From Xiheimicrobium sp033763395 (GTDB taxonomy: Bacteria > Myxococcota > Myxococcia > Myxococcales > Myxococcaceae): a DNA stretch of 64,000 bases. The notes beneath the pieces are model-generated. The model saw only the letters and a program-made list of their open reading frames with translations. It searched no databases and had not been told where the DNA came from. A program made the translations under genes and the position numbers. Position 1 is the first letter of the stretch. Each line of letters starts with the position of its first letter. Below are positions 1 to 8,389 of the stretch, in pieces. The stretch is taken from NCBI GenBank assembly GCA_033763395.1, contig JANRKQ010000069.1:11052-75051 (forward strand), written 5' to 3'.

Positions 1-1394
1 GCCCCCGCATCATCAGCGGACGCCACGGGCCCCGGGCCCTTTCGCACCAACAGCCCCACCGCGGCGATCACGACGAGGGCCGCGAAGGCCGCCAGCACCG
101 CCCACCGGGTCGATGACGGCCCCTTCGTCTCCCGCGGCGGCGCGGCGGCCCGGGCCACCGCGTCCTTCACCTTGCGGCGATCACGATCGGGCAACAGCGA
201 GGTCGACTGCAGGTTCGCGGCGAGCTCGGGCTCCGTCGGCACCGGCGCGAGGCCGGGCTGCTCGCCGCCGTGCGTGACCTTGTTCGGCGCGACGGGCGCG
301 CTCGACGGCGCCGGGAGCGGCGGAACGGCAGGCACGCGCATCGACGGGGCGGTGGGCGCGAAGCCGACGTCTGGCTGCTCGGGCGCCTGCGGGTCCGAGG
401 GGATTTCCTGCTCGGTGCGGGCGCCGCCCCAGGTGTGCTGGGCATCGCCCGGGGCCAGCGGCTGGGCCGGCTGGGGCTCGAGGTGGGCGACCTCGGCCGC
501 GACGACGCGGAAGAGCCGGAGCAGATCTTCCTGGCCGATGGGCTGGCCGACGAAGCGCAGGTACTTCTCGAGGTCGTCCTTGAGCGCCTGCGCGGTGGGG
601 TAGCGCCCCTCCCGATCCGGGTGCACGCAGCTCGCGAGGATCTGCCGCAGGGGCAGGGCCAGGTTCGGCCGCAGCTGCTCGATGGGCCTGATGCGCGCGG
701 CCCGGGCGTTGTCGATCTGCTCGACCTCGGTGTTCCCGGCGATGGCGCGGGTGTTGGTGAGCAGCTCGTAGAGCACGAGCCCGAGCGCGTAGACGTCGAC
801 GCGGCGATCGATGTCCTGGCCGGTGATCTGCTCCGGCGCCATGTAGGGGTACTTGCCCTTGACCAGGCCGGCCTGCGTCTTGTGGGTGGCGGTGCTGGCG
901 CGGGCGACGCCGAAGTCGATGAGCTTCACCACGCCGGTCGTCGACAGCAGGACGTTGTGGGGCGAGACGTCGCGGTGAATGAGGTTGAGCGCCTGGCCCG
1001 TCTTCGGGTGCTTCGCCTCGTGCGCGTGGTGCAGGGCGCCGGCGACGTCGGCGATGATGCACGCGCACAGCTCGGGGGCCATCAGCTCGCCCTGACGCTC
1101 GTGCTCGAGGCTGATCGTCATGAGATCGAACCCGGGCACGTACTCCATGGCCAGGTAGTAGACGCCGTTGACCTGCCCGAGGTCGAAGATGCGGGCGATG
1201 TTGGGGTGAATGACGCTCGCGAGAATCGACGCCTCGTCGAGGAACATGCGCACGAAGTCGGGGTTGGCGCAGAGGTGGGCGTGCGGCCGCTTCACCACGC
1301 AGACGCCACTGGGGCCGTTGGCGAGGAAGACGTCGGCCATGCCGCCGGCGCCGATGCGCTTGTCGAGGGTGTAGGGCCCGAGCGTCTCAGCCAT
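1..1394 (-). CDS. Ser/Thr protein kinase, membrane-anchored (C-terminus cut by window edge)
   Basis: A Hanks-type kinase that should phosphorylate Ser/Thr on cytoplasmic targets. Starting at the ATG at 1394, the glycine loop GAGGMADV is at residues 15-22, the ATP lysine is K35 in VVKR, the catalytic loop HRDVSPHN has D142, and DFG and APEQ motifs follow. After about 300 residues comes a Pro/Ala-rich linker and a membrane segment near residues 430-449, so the kinase is cytoplasmic and the tail periplasmic. 464 codons are visible with no stop, so the extracytoplasmic sensor part lies outside the window. It is divergent from the glycosyltransferase at 1459, with 64 bases between them. The HRDVSP catalytic loop is shared with the other two kinases in this window. 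The ligand is unknown. Confidence 0.93.
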   Translation of the reverse strand, partial: MAETLGPYTLDKRIGAGGMADVFLANGPSGVCVVKRPHAHLCANPDFVRMFLDEASILASVIHPNIARIFDLGQVNGVYYLAMEYVPGFDLMTISLEHERQGELMAPELCACIIADVAGALHHAHEAKHPKTGQALNLIHRDVSPHNVLLSTTGVVKLIDFGVARASTATHKTQAGLVKGKYPYMAPEQITGQDIDRRVDVYALGLVLYELLTNTRAIAGNTEVEQIDNARAARIRPIEQLRPNLALPLRQILASCVHPDREGRYPTAQALKDDLEKYLRFVGQPIGQEDLLRLFRVVAAEVAHLEPQPAQPLAPGDAQHTWGGARTEQEIPSDPQAPEQPDVGFAPTAPSMRVPAVPPLPAPSSAPVAPNKVTHGGEQPGLAPVPTEPELAANLQSTSLLPDRDRRKVKDAVARAAAPPRETKGPSSTRWAVLAAFAALVVIAAVGLLVRKGPGPVASADDAG

Positions 1395-1432
1395 GGGTGA
1401 GCGCTGCCCTTACCACGGTTCCCCTCGGGCGC

Positions 1433-1447
1433 CGCTTACGCTAAGCG
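1433..1447. promoter_or_regulatory. Short inverted repeat between divergent kinase and glycosyltransferase
   Basis: CGCTTA and TAAGCG arms separated by CGC form a 15-bp inverted repeat, 11 bases upstream of the glycosyltransferase ATG. It could be an operator for either divergent gene. A short palindrome can occur by chance, so this is weak evidence. Confidence 0.25.
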
Positions 1448-1458
1448 CCGCACCGCTC

Positions 1459-2160
1459 ATGAACCCGGCCCTCGTCATCATCCCCACGTACAACGAACGA
1501 GACAACCTCGGGCCGATCACCTCGGCGGTGCTGGCGGCGGACAGCCGGGTCGACATTCTCGTGGTGGACGACAACTCGCCCGACGGCACCGGGCAGCTCG
1601 CCGACGAGTTGGCGGCGAAGGAGCCCCGCGTTCAGGTGCTCCACCGCGAGAAAAAAGAGGGCCTCGGCCGCGCGTACCTGGCCGCGTTCCGGTGGGCGAT
1701 CGCCCGGAAGTACGACTTCATCATCGAGATGGACGCGGATTTCTCGCACGACCCGAAGTACCTGCCCGCGCTCATCGACGCAGCGAAGACGGCCGACATC
1801 GCGGTGGGCAGCCGGTACATCGAGGGTGGCGGCACGGTGAACTGGGGCATCGGGCGCCAGGTGATGTCACGCGGCGGCTCGATGTACGCGCGCACGGTGC
1901 TGGGCATCTCGCTGCGAGACGTCACCGCGGGCTTCAAGTGCTTCAACCGGCGCGTGCTCGAGACCATCAACCTCGACGAGGTGCAGTCGAGCGGCTACGG
2001 CTTCCAGATCGAGCTCAGCTACCGGGCGCTCAAGAAGGGCTTCACCATCAAGGAGATCCCCATCGTCTTCGAGGACCGCCGCGTCGGCCAGTCGAAGATG
2101 AGCCGGAAGATCTTCCTCGAGGCGGTGAAGATGGTGTGGAAGCTGCGCTTCACGGTGTGA
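1459..2160 (+). CDS. Polyprenol/dolichol-phosphate mannose synthase-like GT2 glycosyltransferase
   Basis: Predicted to transfer a sugar (typically mannose from GDP-mannose) to a polyprenyl phosphate carrier at the inner face of the membrane. 233 residues, the usual length of soluble single-domain DPM1-type enzymes. The family signatures are present: IIPTYNERDN near the N-terminus, VVDDNSPDGT, and the metal-binding EMDADFSHDP, followed by GSRYIEGG. No C-terminal membrane helices are present. An in-frame upstream start at 1393 would overlap the divergent kinase, so the ATG at 1459, which begins directly with the Rossmann strand, is preferred. The next gene starts 3 bases after the stop, so the two are probably one transcript. 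The exact sugar is inferred from family. Confidence 0.9.
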   Translation: MNPALVIIPTYNERDNLGPITSAVLAADSRVDILVVDDNSPDGTGQLADELAAKEPRVQVLHREKKEGLGRAYLAAFRWAIARKYDFIIEMDADFSHDPKYLPALIDAAKTADIAVGSRYIEGGGTVNWGIGRQVMSRGGSMYARTVLGISLRDVTAGFKCFNRRVLETINLDEVQSSGYGFQIELSYRALKKGFTIKEIPIVFEDRRVGQSKMSRKIFLEAVKMVWKLRFTV

Positions 2161-2163
2161 GCG

Positions 2164-2787
2164 ATGTGGGGCACGTTCCTCATCGCCATGCCGGCGGTGC
2201 TCTTCATCGTCGACCCCATCGGCGTGGTGCCGCTCTTCGTCGCGATGACCGCGAACGACCCGCCCGAGAAGTGCCGGGCGATGGCGCGGCGGGCCTGCCT
2301 CACCGCGACCGGCGTGCTGGTCTTCTTCGCGCTGTTCGGCACGGTGATCTTCAAGGTCTTCGGCGTCACGCTGGCGGCGTTCCGGGTAGCCGGCGGGCTG
2401 CTGCTGATGCTGACGGCGCTCGACATGCTCCGCGCGCAGCACCCGGCGACGAAGACGAGCCCGGAGGAAGCGAAAGAAGGCGCCGAGCAGGAAGACATCG
2501 CCATCGTACCGCTCGCGATGCCGCTGCTCGCGGGGCCGGGCGCGATCGCCACGGTGATGGTCCTGATGGCCGAGTACGGCGCTGACTGGCTGAACGCGTC
2601 GATCGTTATCGCCTGCATCGGGGTGACGTTCTTCGTCACCTACCTGCTGCTGCGGAGCGCCAACCTGGTGAAGCGCGTGCTGAAGCAGACTGGCATCGCG
2701 ATCCTCGAGCGCGTGTTCGGGCTGATCCTCGCGGCCATCGCGGTGCAGTTCGTGTTCGAAGGCGGCAAGGCGCTCCTCAAGGGCTGA
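2164..2787 (+). CDS. MarC/UPF0056 family integral membrane protein
   Basis: A 207-residue polytopic inner-membrane protein of the MarC (UPF0056) family. The start fits the family: after the first helix comes DPIGVVPLF, and later helices include the LLAGPGAIATVMVL stretch typical of MarC. About six hydrophobic segments can be counted, with a charged loop in the middle (residues 95-115). The family's transport substrate is not established and the old link to multiple antibiotic resistance was withdrawn, so no substrate is assigned. It begins 3 bases after the glycosyltransferase stop and ends 8 bases before the end of a convergent gene. Confidence 0.88.
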   Translation: MWGTFLIAMPAVLFIVDPIGVVPLFVAMTANDPPEKCRAMARRACLTATGVLVFFALFGTVIFKVFGVTLAAFRVAGGLLLMLTALDMLRAQHPATKTSPEEAKEGAEQEDIAIVPLAMPLLAGPGAIATVMVLMAEYGADWLNASIVIACIGVTFFVTYLLLRSANLVKRVLKQTGIAILERVFGLILAAIAVQFVFEGGKALLKG

Positions 2788-2794
2788 GGCGTCG

Positions 2795-3529
2795 TCACGG
2801 GCGCCAGCGCCACCCGAAGCGAGGCAGCCGGAAGGGCGACAGCGGCGAGTCGATGCGGCCCAGCGGTGCGAACGAGCCCGGGAGCTCGCGAAAGAGCGCC
2901 TCTTGCAGGGACGCCTCGTGCTCGCCCTGGTTCACCACCAGCAGCACGCCTCCGGGCACGACGCGCGAGGTGACGTGCCGCAACAGCTCGAGGGGCGCCA
3001 GGAAGCGGGCCGGCAGCCCCCACGCCTCGAGCGGCGCCTGCGTGAGGAAGGGGAGGAACCAGGTGACGACGGCCCAGGGCCCTTCGAGAGAGCGGACATC
3101 GCCAGCGATGAAGCGGCAGTCGGGGAAGGCGGCGGCGACGGCCTCTCCGTAGACGCGCCGGGTGCTCCCCCAGAGGTAGCGGCGGTGGGCGTCGAGCTCG
3201 ACGGCGTCCCACCCGCGGGGCTGCGCCGTCGCGAGGCCTGCGAGCATCGCTCCGTTCTTGGCGCCGACATCGAGCGCCCGGCCGGGTGGCAGGTCGACCG
3301 GCAGGGACCGATCGAGCACGTCGAGCGCATACAGGCTCTCTCGCCACGCCTGGGGGCTGCAGCAGGCTTCCCAACGCGAGAACTGAAACCGCGATCGCAA
3401 CGCGTTCAGCCGCGCACGCCCCTCGGAGGACAGATCGGCCGCGACGCCCTCGAGGGATTGCCGACGATGAAACGCCGGCAAGGACCACCGCACCGCTGCG
3501 CGCCACCGAAACCCCAGCTCTTCGAACAT
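2795..3529 (-). CDS. Class I SAM methyltransferase-like protein
   Basis: 244 residues. A glycine-rich motif I, LDVGAKNGAMLAGLA, around residue 85 is followed by an acidic end of strand 2 (AVELDAH), as expected for a SAM-binding Rossmann fold. Later FIAGDVRSLEG and VVPGGVLLVVNQGE resemble motifs II-III. The N-terminal 80 residues are Arg/Trp-rich. The substrate cannot be told from the sequence. Convergent with marC; the gene upstream on the same strand starts about 800 bases away. Motif I has Lys-Asn where a GxG is more usual, so catalytic activity is likely but not certain. Confidence 0.65.
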   Translation of the reverse strand: MFEELGFRWRAAVRWSLPAFHRRQSLEGVAADLSSEGRARLNALRSRFQFSRWEACCSPQAWRESLYALDVLDRSLPVDLPPGRALDVGAKNGAMLAGLATAQPRGWDAVELDAHRRYLWGSTRRVYGEAVAAAFPDCRFIAGDVRSLEGPWAVVTWFLPFLTQAPLEAWGLPARFLAPLELLRHVTSRVVPGGVLLVVNQGEHEASLQEALFRELPGSFAPLGRIDSPLSPFRLPRFGWRWRP

Positions 3530-3785
3530 CGCCTGTCAGTCTGGCCCGACGGTCCTGCGCGTGTCAGGCGAGAAGCGCCCTCTCGCCCGAGGCGTCTGCC
3601 GGCTCGAGCGCTGGCCAACAGCCGGGAAGACGACCTCGGCCGTCAGGGGCCGCGTTGCGGCGCCTGGGCCTTCAGTGGCTCGTTCGAGCCAAACCGCTCG
3701 TGCTTCGGGCACCTCGACTTGACCCGGCCTGCGCAAGAGCAGAAGGCGCCCGCGAAGTTTGGCGAGCACGGTTCGGTGCGAGGCC

Positions 3786-4340
3786 TTACTGCGGGGCCGG
3801 CCGCAGGCCCGACACCGACGAGCGCACCGGCTCAGCAAGGCGCGCCTCGAGCGGCCCCGCTTCGCTGCACGCGGCCGTCCACAGCGCCGAGAGGGCTTCC
3901 GGCGACGGCAACTGTTCCGCCGCGCGGCGCAGCTTCTTCGACTGGTCGGCCAGCAGCACGCGGCGCACGCCCACGCCGGCCACCTCGACGTCGAAGGGCG
4001 AGGTCGTCATCAAGCGGGAGACGCGCACGCAGAAGCACAGCAGGCGCAGCGCGTCCTTGAGGATCGCGTCGCGGAACTCGGGTGGCACCGTGCCGTCGTG
4101 GTTCACCGACAGGTGGTGCTCGACGCCGTTGGGCTGCAGGGTGACGTGGTAGCTGACGATCCACGTCAGGAAGAGCTCGTGGCGCACCTGCATGCCCTTA
4201 CTCATCGTCATGCCCAGAGCCTCGATCGATCGGTTCTGCACGTCGAGGCACACGCGTGCCAGCTGCGTGAGCTGCTCGGGTGCGAGCGACAGCTCCGTGC
4301 GCTTCTTGCCGGAAAATGGAAGCTTTGACCGCCAGTCCAT
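3786..4340 (-). CDS. Hypothetical protein, 184 aa
   Basis: I do not recognise this family. From the ATG at 4340 it encodes about 184 soluble residues, with no signal peptide and no clear membrane helix. The middle is rich in hydrophobic and basic residues (ILKDALRLLCFCVRVSRL). An ATG at 4364 would add eight residues, but 4340 has a run of six Gs about 11 bases upstream and is preferred. A longer in-frame extension to 4568 overlaps the divergent lipoprotein gene and looks spurious. It lies divergent from that lipoprotein, with about 170 bases between them. Confidence 0.6.
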   Translation of the reverse strand: MDWRSKLPFSGKKRTELSLAPEQLTQLARVCLDVQNRSIEALGMTMSKGMQVRHELFLTWIVSYHVTLQPNGVEHHLSVNHDGTVPPEFRDAILKDALRLLCFCVRVSRLMTTSPFDVEVAGVGVRRVLLADQSKKLRRAAEQLPSPEALSALWTAACSEAGPLEARLAEPVRSSVSGLRPAPQ

Positions 4341-4512
4341 GAGTCTCACGCCCCCCAGTGCCATGCGCGCACCATGCGCCCGTGCAATGAGTGCTGACAA
4401 GAGGCTGGATCTTTCCACCCACAGCGGCCGGCCCGTCGATTCTGACGTTCCGCGTGGGGTCTCCACCGTAAACCCACGGCGCGACTGGACACGGTCCCGT
4501 CTCCCGGCGCAT

Positions 4513-5313
4513 ATGCATCGCCGCGAAATGAGAGTGCTCCTGGCCCTCAGCGCCGGCATGGTCGTCATGGGATGCGCGCCTGCCTTCCTGGTCGGTCAGC
4601 GGCCCCCCCGCGAGCCGATGGTGGCGGGGCCGCCGCGCACGGTGGTGGTCGAGCCGCTCTTCGAGCGGGCCGAATGGAAGACCTCGACGAGGACCGAGTT
4701 CGTCAGCGGCGTCGGTTCGGGCCTGGGGACCAGCATGACGGCGAGCGGCGCGCCCACGACGGTGGCCGTGACGCGAACGGTGACCGAGAAACCGCTCTTC
4801 GCCCGCCCGGCGACACTCGCGGCGATTCACGAGCGGCTGCTCGCAGCCGTCGGCGTGCTGCGCCCGTCGTGGAAGGTGGTGGGGCCCTCGGCGGCGCCGA
4901 CGCTGCGCGGGCCGGTGACGGTGGTGCGCACCATCATCGACGGCAACGAGCTGGTGCAGAGCGACCGCACCCTGAAGAACTCGGCGTTCGCGTTCGGGCT
5001 CGTGCTGCTGCCGCTGCAGATCCTCGCGGCGATGCCAGTCGAGGAGACCCAGCGCGTGAGCGGCCAGATCGATCTCGTGCGCCTCGCCGACCAGGCGCTG
5101 GCCCAGCGGCTGGTGAAGTACGCGACCCAGCCGGACTTCGCGGTGAACCTCGCGGGCCTGGCGCCCAGGACGCAGGCCTTCGCGCTCGACGTCGAGTACC
5201 AGGAGGGCCTGTTCGCCGACGAGGCCCCGCGCTTTGGCGTGCTCCTCGACGGCTTCGTCGAGAAGCTGGCGTTCGCCATCGTCACCCTCATCGAGGAGGA
5301 GTCCACACCATGA
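4513..5313 (+). CDS. Putative lipoprotein, unknown function
   Basis: About 266 residues with a lipoprotein signal: basic MHRREMR, a hydrophobic stretch, then lipobox VVMGC around residue 21, giving a membrane-anchored periplasmic or outer-membrane protein. ATG 4513 and ATG 4528 are both possible; either leaves a functional signal. There is a weakly hydrophobic stretch in the middle (AFAFGLVLLPLQILAAMP). No family recognised. The stop overlaps the next start (ATGA at 5310-5313), so it is translationally coupled to the DUF971 gene. Confidence 0.65.
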   Translation: MHRREMRVLLALSAGMVVMGCAPAFLVGQRPPREPMVAGPPRTVVVEPLFERAEWKTSTRTEFVSGVGSGLGTSMTASGAPTTVAVTRTVTEKPLFARPATLAAIHERLLAAVGVLRPSWKVVGPSAAPTLRGPVTVVRTIIDGNELVQSDRTLKNSAFAFGLVLLPLQILAAMPVEETQRVSGQIDLVRLADQALAQRLVKYATQPDFAVNLAGLAPRTQAFALDVEYQEGLFADEAPRFGVLLDGFVEKLAFAIVTLIEEESTP

Positions 5314-5654
5314 GCTTCTGGGAGAGCCTCAAGCCGGCCAAACGCACGCCCCAGGTGACCGGCGCCGAGCTGTCGGCGGATCAGAAGACGCTCGCGCTCA
5401 CCTGGAGCGACGGCGAGCACCACCCGGTCACGGCGCGCGTGCTCCGGCAGTACTGCCCGTGCGCCGAGTGCGTCGAAGAGTGGAGCGGCAAGCGCACGTA
5501 CGATCCCGAGGTCATCTCGGCGGACATGAAGATCATCGAGATCGCCCCGGTGGGGAACTACGCGCTCTCGTTCACCTTCGGCGACCTCCACCGCACGGGC
5601 ATCTTCAACTGGGACTACCTGCGCGCCCTGGCCACCGCAGGCCGCGGGACTTGA
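5310..5654 (+). CDS. DUF971 domain protein (gamma-butyrobetaine hydroxylase N-terminal-like)
   Basis: 114 residues matching the small DUF971 fold, which also forms the N-terminal domain of gamma-butyrobetaine hydroxylases and occurs alone near iron-sulfur and molybdenum genes. Diagnostic features: LALTWSDGEHHPVTARVLR, the CPCAEC cysteine cluster near residue 50, then the closing IFNWDYLRAL. The cysteines suggest metal binding. An AGGAGGA-type ribosome site precedes the ATG, which overlaps the lipoprotein stop. Its biochemical role as a stand-alone protein is unknown. Confidence 0.8.
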   Translation: MSFWESLKPAKRTPQVTGAELSADQKTLALTWSDGEHHPVTARVLRQYCPCAECVEEWSGKRTYDPEVISADMKIIEIAPVGNYALSFTFGDLHRTGIFNWDYLRALATAGRGT

Positions 5655-5669
5655 GGCAGACTGGCGGAC

Positions 5670-6239
5670 GTGAGTGACGAGCCCACGCCCGGTGACGGCC
5701 CGCAGCTGACGCGTGAGGGCGTGCTGGAAGGGCGTGCCCCGGCGCCTGCCGAAGGGCCGGTGCCGCCGGTGGTGCCCGCCGCCCCCGAGGCGCCGCTCGA
5801 GCTCGTCGAACGGCCGCCGCGCGGCGACCGGGACTTCGCGCTCCACCGAAGCTATCGCGATGATCCCACGTCTCGTCGGCGCCGCTGGCCCTTCTTCATC
5901 GCGCTGCCTGTGGCGGTGGCGCTGGGCCTGGTGGCGTTCGTCGTGAGCCGGCCCCCGCCGAAGGTGCTGCGTCGGCCCGACCTGCCCGCCCTCCCGGCGC
6001 CGGTGGCCGACGTACTTCCGGTGCTGGCCGGGCCACCCGTCGTCATCGAGTCGACGCCGGCTGGCGCCACCATCACCCTGCCCGACGGCTCGAGGCTCGG
6101 GGTGACGCCGTGGGCCGGCAACAACCCGTTCCTCACCGACACCACGCTCACGCTCAAGCTCGCAGGTCACCGCCCCGCGACGGTGCAGATCCCCGGGGCG
6201 AAGGAAGCGACGCGCCACGTCGCCTTGAGGCCGAAATGA
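5670..6239 (+). CDS. Single-pass membrane protein with PEGA-like C-terminal domain
   Basis: 189 residues from a GTG start. The N-terminal 70 residues are Pro/Glu-rich and cytoplasmic. RRRR precedes a membrane helix (about residues 72-92, WPFFIALPVAVALGLVAFVV). A Pro-rich linker leads to a PEGA-type surface-layer domain of the pattern IESTPAGATI...GVTPWAGNN...LTLKLAGH. Its stop overlaps the ATG of the next kinase (ATGA), giving tight coupling. The PEGA half closely resembles that of the neighbouring kinase, including the TPWAGxN motif, so this looks like a kinase tail without the catalytic domain, perhaps a partner in the same periplasmic complex. Confidence 0.8.
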   Translation: MSDEPTPGDGPQLTREGVLEGRAPAPAEGPVPPVVPAAPEAPLELVERPPRGDRDFALHRSYRDDPTSRRRRWPFFIALPVAVALGLVAFVVSRPPPKVLRRPDLPALPAPVADVLPVLAGPPVVIESTPAGATITLPDGSRLGVTPWAGNNPFLTDTTLTLKLAGHRPATVQIPGAKEATRHVALRPK

Positions 6240-7786
6240 CGATGGTGCTGGGGCGGTACGAGCTCGTCTCGAAGCTGGGCGCAGGCGGCATGGCCGAGGT
6301 GTGGCGGGCGCGCGTGATGGGGGCCGAGGGCTTCTCGAAGCACGTCGTCGTCAAGCGCATCGCGAGCCACCTGGCGGACAACGCCGAGGTCGTCGAGCTC
6401 TTCAAGTCCGAGGCGAACCTGGCGGCGCGGCTCGATCACCCGAACCTCATTCACGTGTTCGACTTCGGGCGCGACGGCGACGGCGCGCTGGTGCTGGTGA
6501 TGGAGCTGGTCGATGGAGCGAGCCTGCGTGAGGTGCTCCGGGCGGCGAAGAAGGCGGGCCTCGCGCTCGACGTGCACCTCATGGCGCGCGCGGTGGCGCT
6601 GGCGAGCGACGGGCTGCACGCGGCGCATGAACTCCGCGACGAGCAGGGCGCGCTCCTGGGCGTGGTGCACCGTGACGTGAGCCCCGACAACCTGCTCCTG
6701 TCGCGAACGGGAGCGGTGAAGGTGGCCGACTTCGGCATCGCGCGCATCGAGCGGCAGGTGCAGCTCACGACGACGGACACGTTTCGCGGGAAGCTCGGGT
6801 ACGCGGCGCCGGAGCAGGTGTTGGGGCAGCCAGTGACGCCGAAGAGCGACGTGTGGGCCCTCGGGGTGACGCTCTTCGAGCTCGTCACGGGCGAGCGGCC
6901 CCACGCGGTCGACGACGCTGGCGCCCTGGCCACGGCCACGGTGTCACAACCTGCGCGGCGCGCCGAGGCCGTGCGCCCAGACGTGCCGGCGGAGCTGGGC
7001 GAGGTGATCGCCCGCTGTCTCGAGATCGAGCCCGAGCGCCGCTGGCCCTCGGCGAAGGCGCTGGCCGATGCGCTCGAGGCATTCGTCGCGCGTCGAAGGC
7101 CCCCGGTTCGCCTCGACGAACTGGGCGCGCTCGTGACGAGGCTCGGCCTCGAGAAAGCGGTCCCGACCGGGGCCAGGGCCACGCCGGCCACCCCAGCCAG
7201 CGCCCTTCCCTTCCTCGACAGCGAGGGCTTCGAGCCTGCCGGAGCGCTCGCGGCCGATGGACAGCTCGAGCGCTTCGCTGCGATTCAGCCCGGGCCCGGC
7301 GTCGCCGCCCCGCTGCCAAAGCAGGCGGCCGACGATGGGCTCGCCCCCTTCTTGACGCCGATCTCGGTCGCGACACACACCCCGGCCGAACCCGCGCCGC
7401 AGCGGGCGCTGGCGATCGAGCCGAGCGTGGCTACCGCCAGCGTGCCGCCCCTCACCCACGAGGTGGCTTCGGCGCCGCGATCGCGCCCGGGCCTCGGCCT
7501 CGCGATCGTCGGTGTGCTGGCGATTGTCGCGGTCGTCGCGATCGCGGGCGTCGTGGGAACGCGCGCGGCTCCGGCAGAGAGCGGCGCGCTCGTCATCGAC
7601 AGCCGCCCGCCAGGCGCCACGGTGTGGCTCGATGGTGAAGACGTCGGCCAGACGCCCTGGGCGGGGCAGAACGTGGGCCCCGGGCAGCGCCGGATCACCC
7701 TCAAGCTGCGCGGCTATGCCGATGCGCTGCTCGAGCTGGACGGGGGCGTGGACTGGTCCGGCACGGTGACGCTCAAGCGTCGGTGA
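6236..7786 (+). CDS. Ser/Thr protein kinase with C-terminal PEGA domain
   Basis: 516 residues. The kinase domain spans roughly residues 7-275: GAGGMAEV loop, VVVKR lysine near 40, HRDVSPDN, DFGIAR and APEQ are all intact. A Pro/Ala linker follows, then a membrane helix near 420-441 and a PEGA domain (IDSRPPGATVWLDG...TPWAGQN) to the end. PEGA domains are thought to bind surface structures, so this is a candidate envelope-sensing kinase. The ATG at 6236 overlaps the previous stop; another start codon follows two codons later. It shares a transcript with the kinase-less PEGA protein, its likely partner. Confidence 0.94.
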   Translation: MTMVLGRYELVSKLGAGGMAEVWRARVMGAEGFSKHVVVKRIASHLADNAEVVELFKSEANLAARLDHPNLIHVFDFGRDGDGALVLVMELVDGASLREVLRAAKKAGLALDVHLMARAVALASDGLHAAHELRDEQGALLGVVHRDVSPDNLLLSRTGAVKVADFGIARIERQVQLTTTDTFRGKLGYAAPEQVLGQPVTPKSDVWALGVTLFELVTGERPHAVDDAGALATATVSQPARRAEAVRPDVPAELGEVIARCLEIEPERRWPSAKALADALEAFVARRRPPVRLDELGALVTRLGLEKAVPTGARATPATPASALPFLDSEGFEPAGALAADGQLERFAAIQPGPGVAAPLPKQAADDGLAPFLTPISVATHTPAEPAPQRALAIEPSVATASVPPLTHEVASAPRSRPGLGLAIVGVLAIVAVVAIAGVVGTRAAPAESGALVIDSRPPGATVWLDGEDVGQTPWAGQNVGPGQRRITLKLRGYADALLELDGGVDWSGTVTLKRR

Positions 7787-7897
7787 CCGCATCACGCAAG
7801 GGTTGCGCGCGGGATGGAACGTGACCTGTGTTTTGCGGCGCGCTGAGGTGGTGGCGGGTCGGTCTGGCCCGGCACGAGCGATGCTGACGGAGGGTTC

Positions 7898-8338
7898 ATG
7901 CTTCAGCACATCCTCATCGCCGTCGACGGCTCACCGTCGTCACATCACGCGGCCAACCAGGGGTTCGGGCTGGCGCGGCAGACGCGCTCGAAGGTGACCC
8001 TGGTCTTCGTCCTCGAGACGCCGCCGGTGATTCCCGTGGGCCCCCTGTCTGGCTACGTGATGACGGCGCCGCCACGCACCGAGGCCGATCTTGCGAAGGC
8101 CCGGGCCGAGCTGCACGAGCTGGCGCGAGACGCTGGCGTGCCAGTCGACACGAGGGTCGAGCTGGGCGCACCGGCCGACGTCCTGTGTGAGCTCGCCGAT
8201 CGCCTCGGCGTCGACCTACTCGTCGTCGGAGCCCGGGGCCTCAACGCGGGCTCTCGCTGGCTCCTCGGCTCGGTGAGCGATCGCATCGTGCACCACGCGC
8301 CGTGCCCGGTGATGGTGGTTCGGGAACGCAAGCGCTGA
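7898..8338 (+). CDS. Universal stress protein, UspA family
   Basis: 146 residues, the normal size for a single Usp domain. It begins with the typical ILIAVDGS strand and ends with the ATP-binding pattern GARGLNAGSRWLLGSVS, matching G-2x-G-9x-G-(S/T), then APCPVMVVR. This places it in the ATP-binding UspA class, acting in the cytoplasm in stress survival. A GGAGGG ribosome site lies just upstream. The preceding 110 bases are without a gene; no clear promoter was recognised there. Confidence 0.93.
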   Translation: MLQHILIAVDGSPSSHHAANQGFGLARQTRSKVTLVFVLETPPVIPVGPLSGYVMTAPPRTEADLAKARAELHELARDAGVPVDTRVELGAPADVLCELADRLGVDLLVVGARGLNAGSRWLLGSVSDRIVHHAPCPVMVVRERKR

Positions 8339-8389
8339 ACGGGCCACCGCCCCTCCCGGGGCACGAGCCAGCCGTGAGAAGCTCGTGCC

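Noticed and set aside
3536..3838. A 100-codon minus-strand frame between two minus-strand genes
   Set aside because: No ribosome site or recognisable domain; a short hairpin at 3677-3690 is all that is notable there.
7865..7879. Second sigma-54-like sequence (TGGCCCGGCACGAGC) before uspA
   Set aside because: The spacing fits but the -12 part is poor and the start codon would be too close to the expected transcription start.
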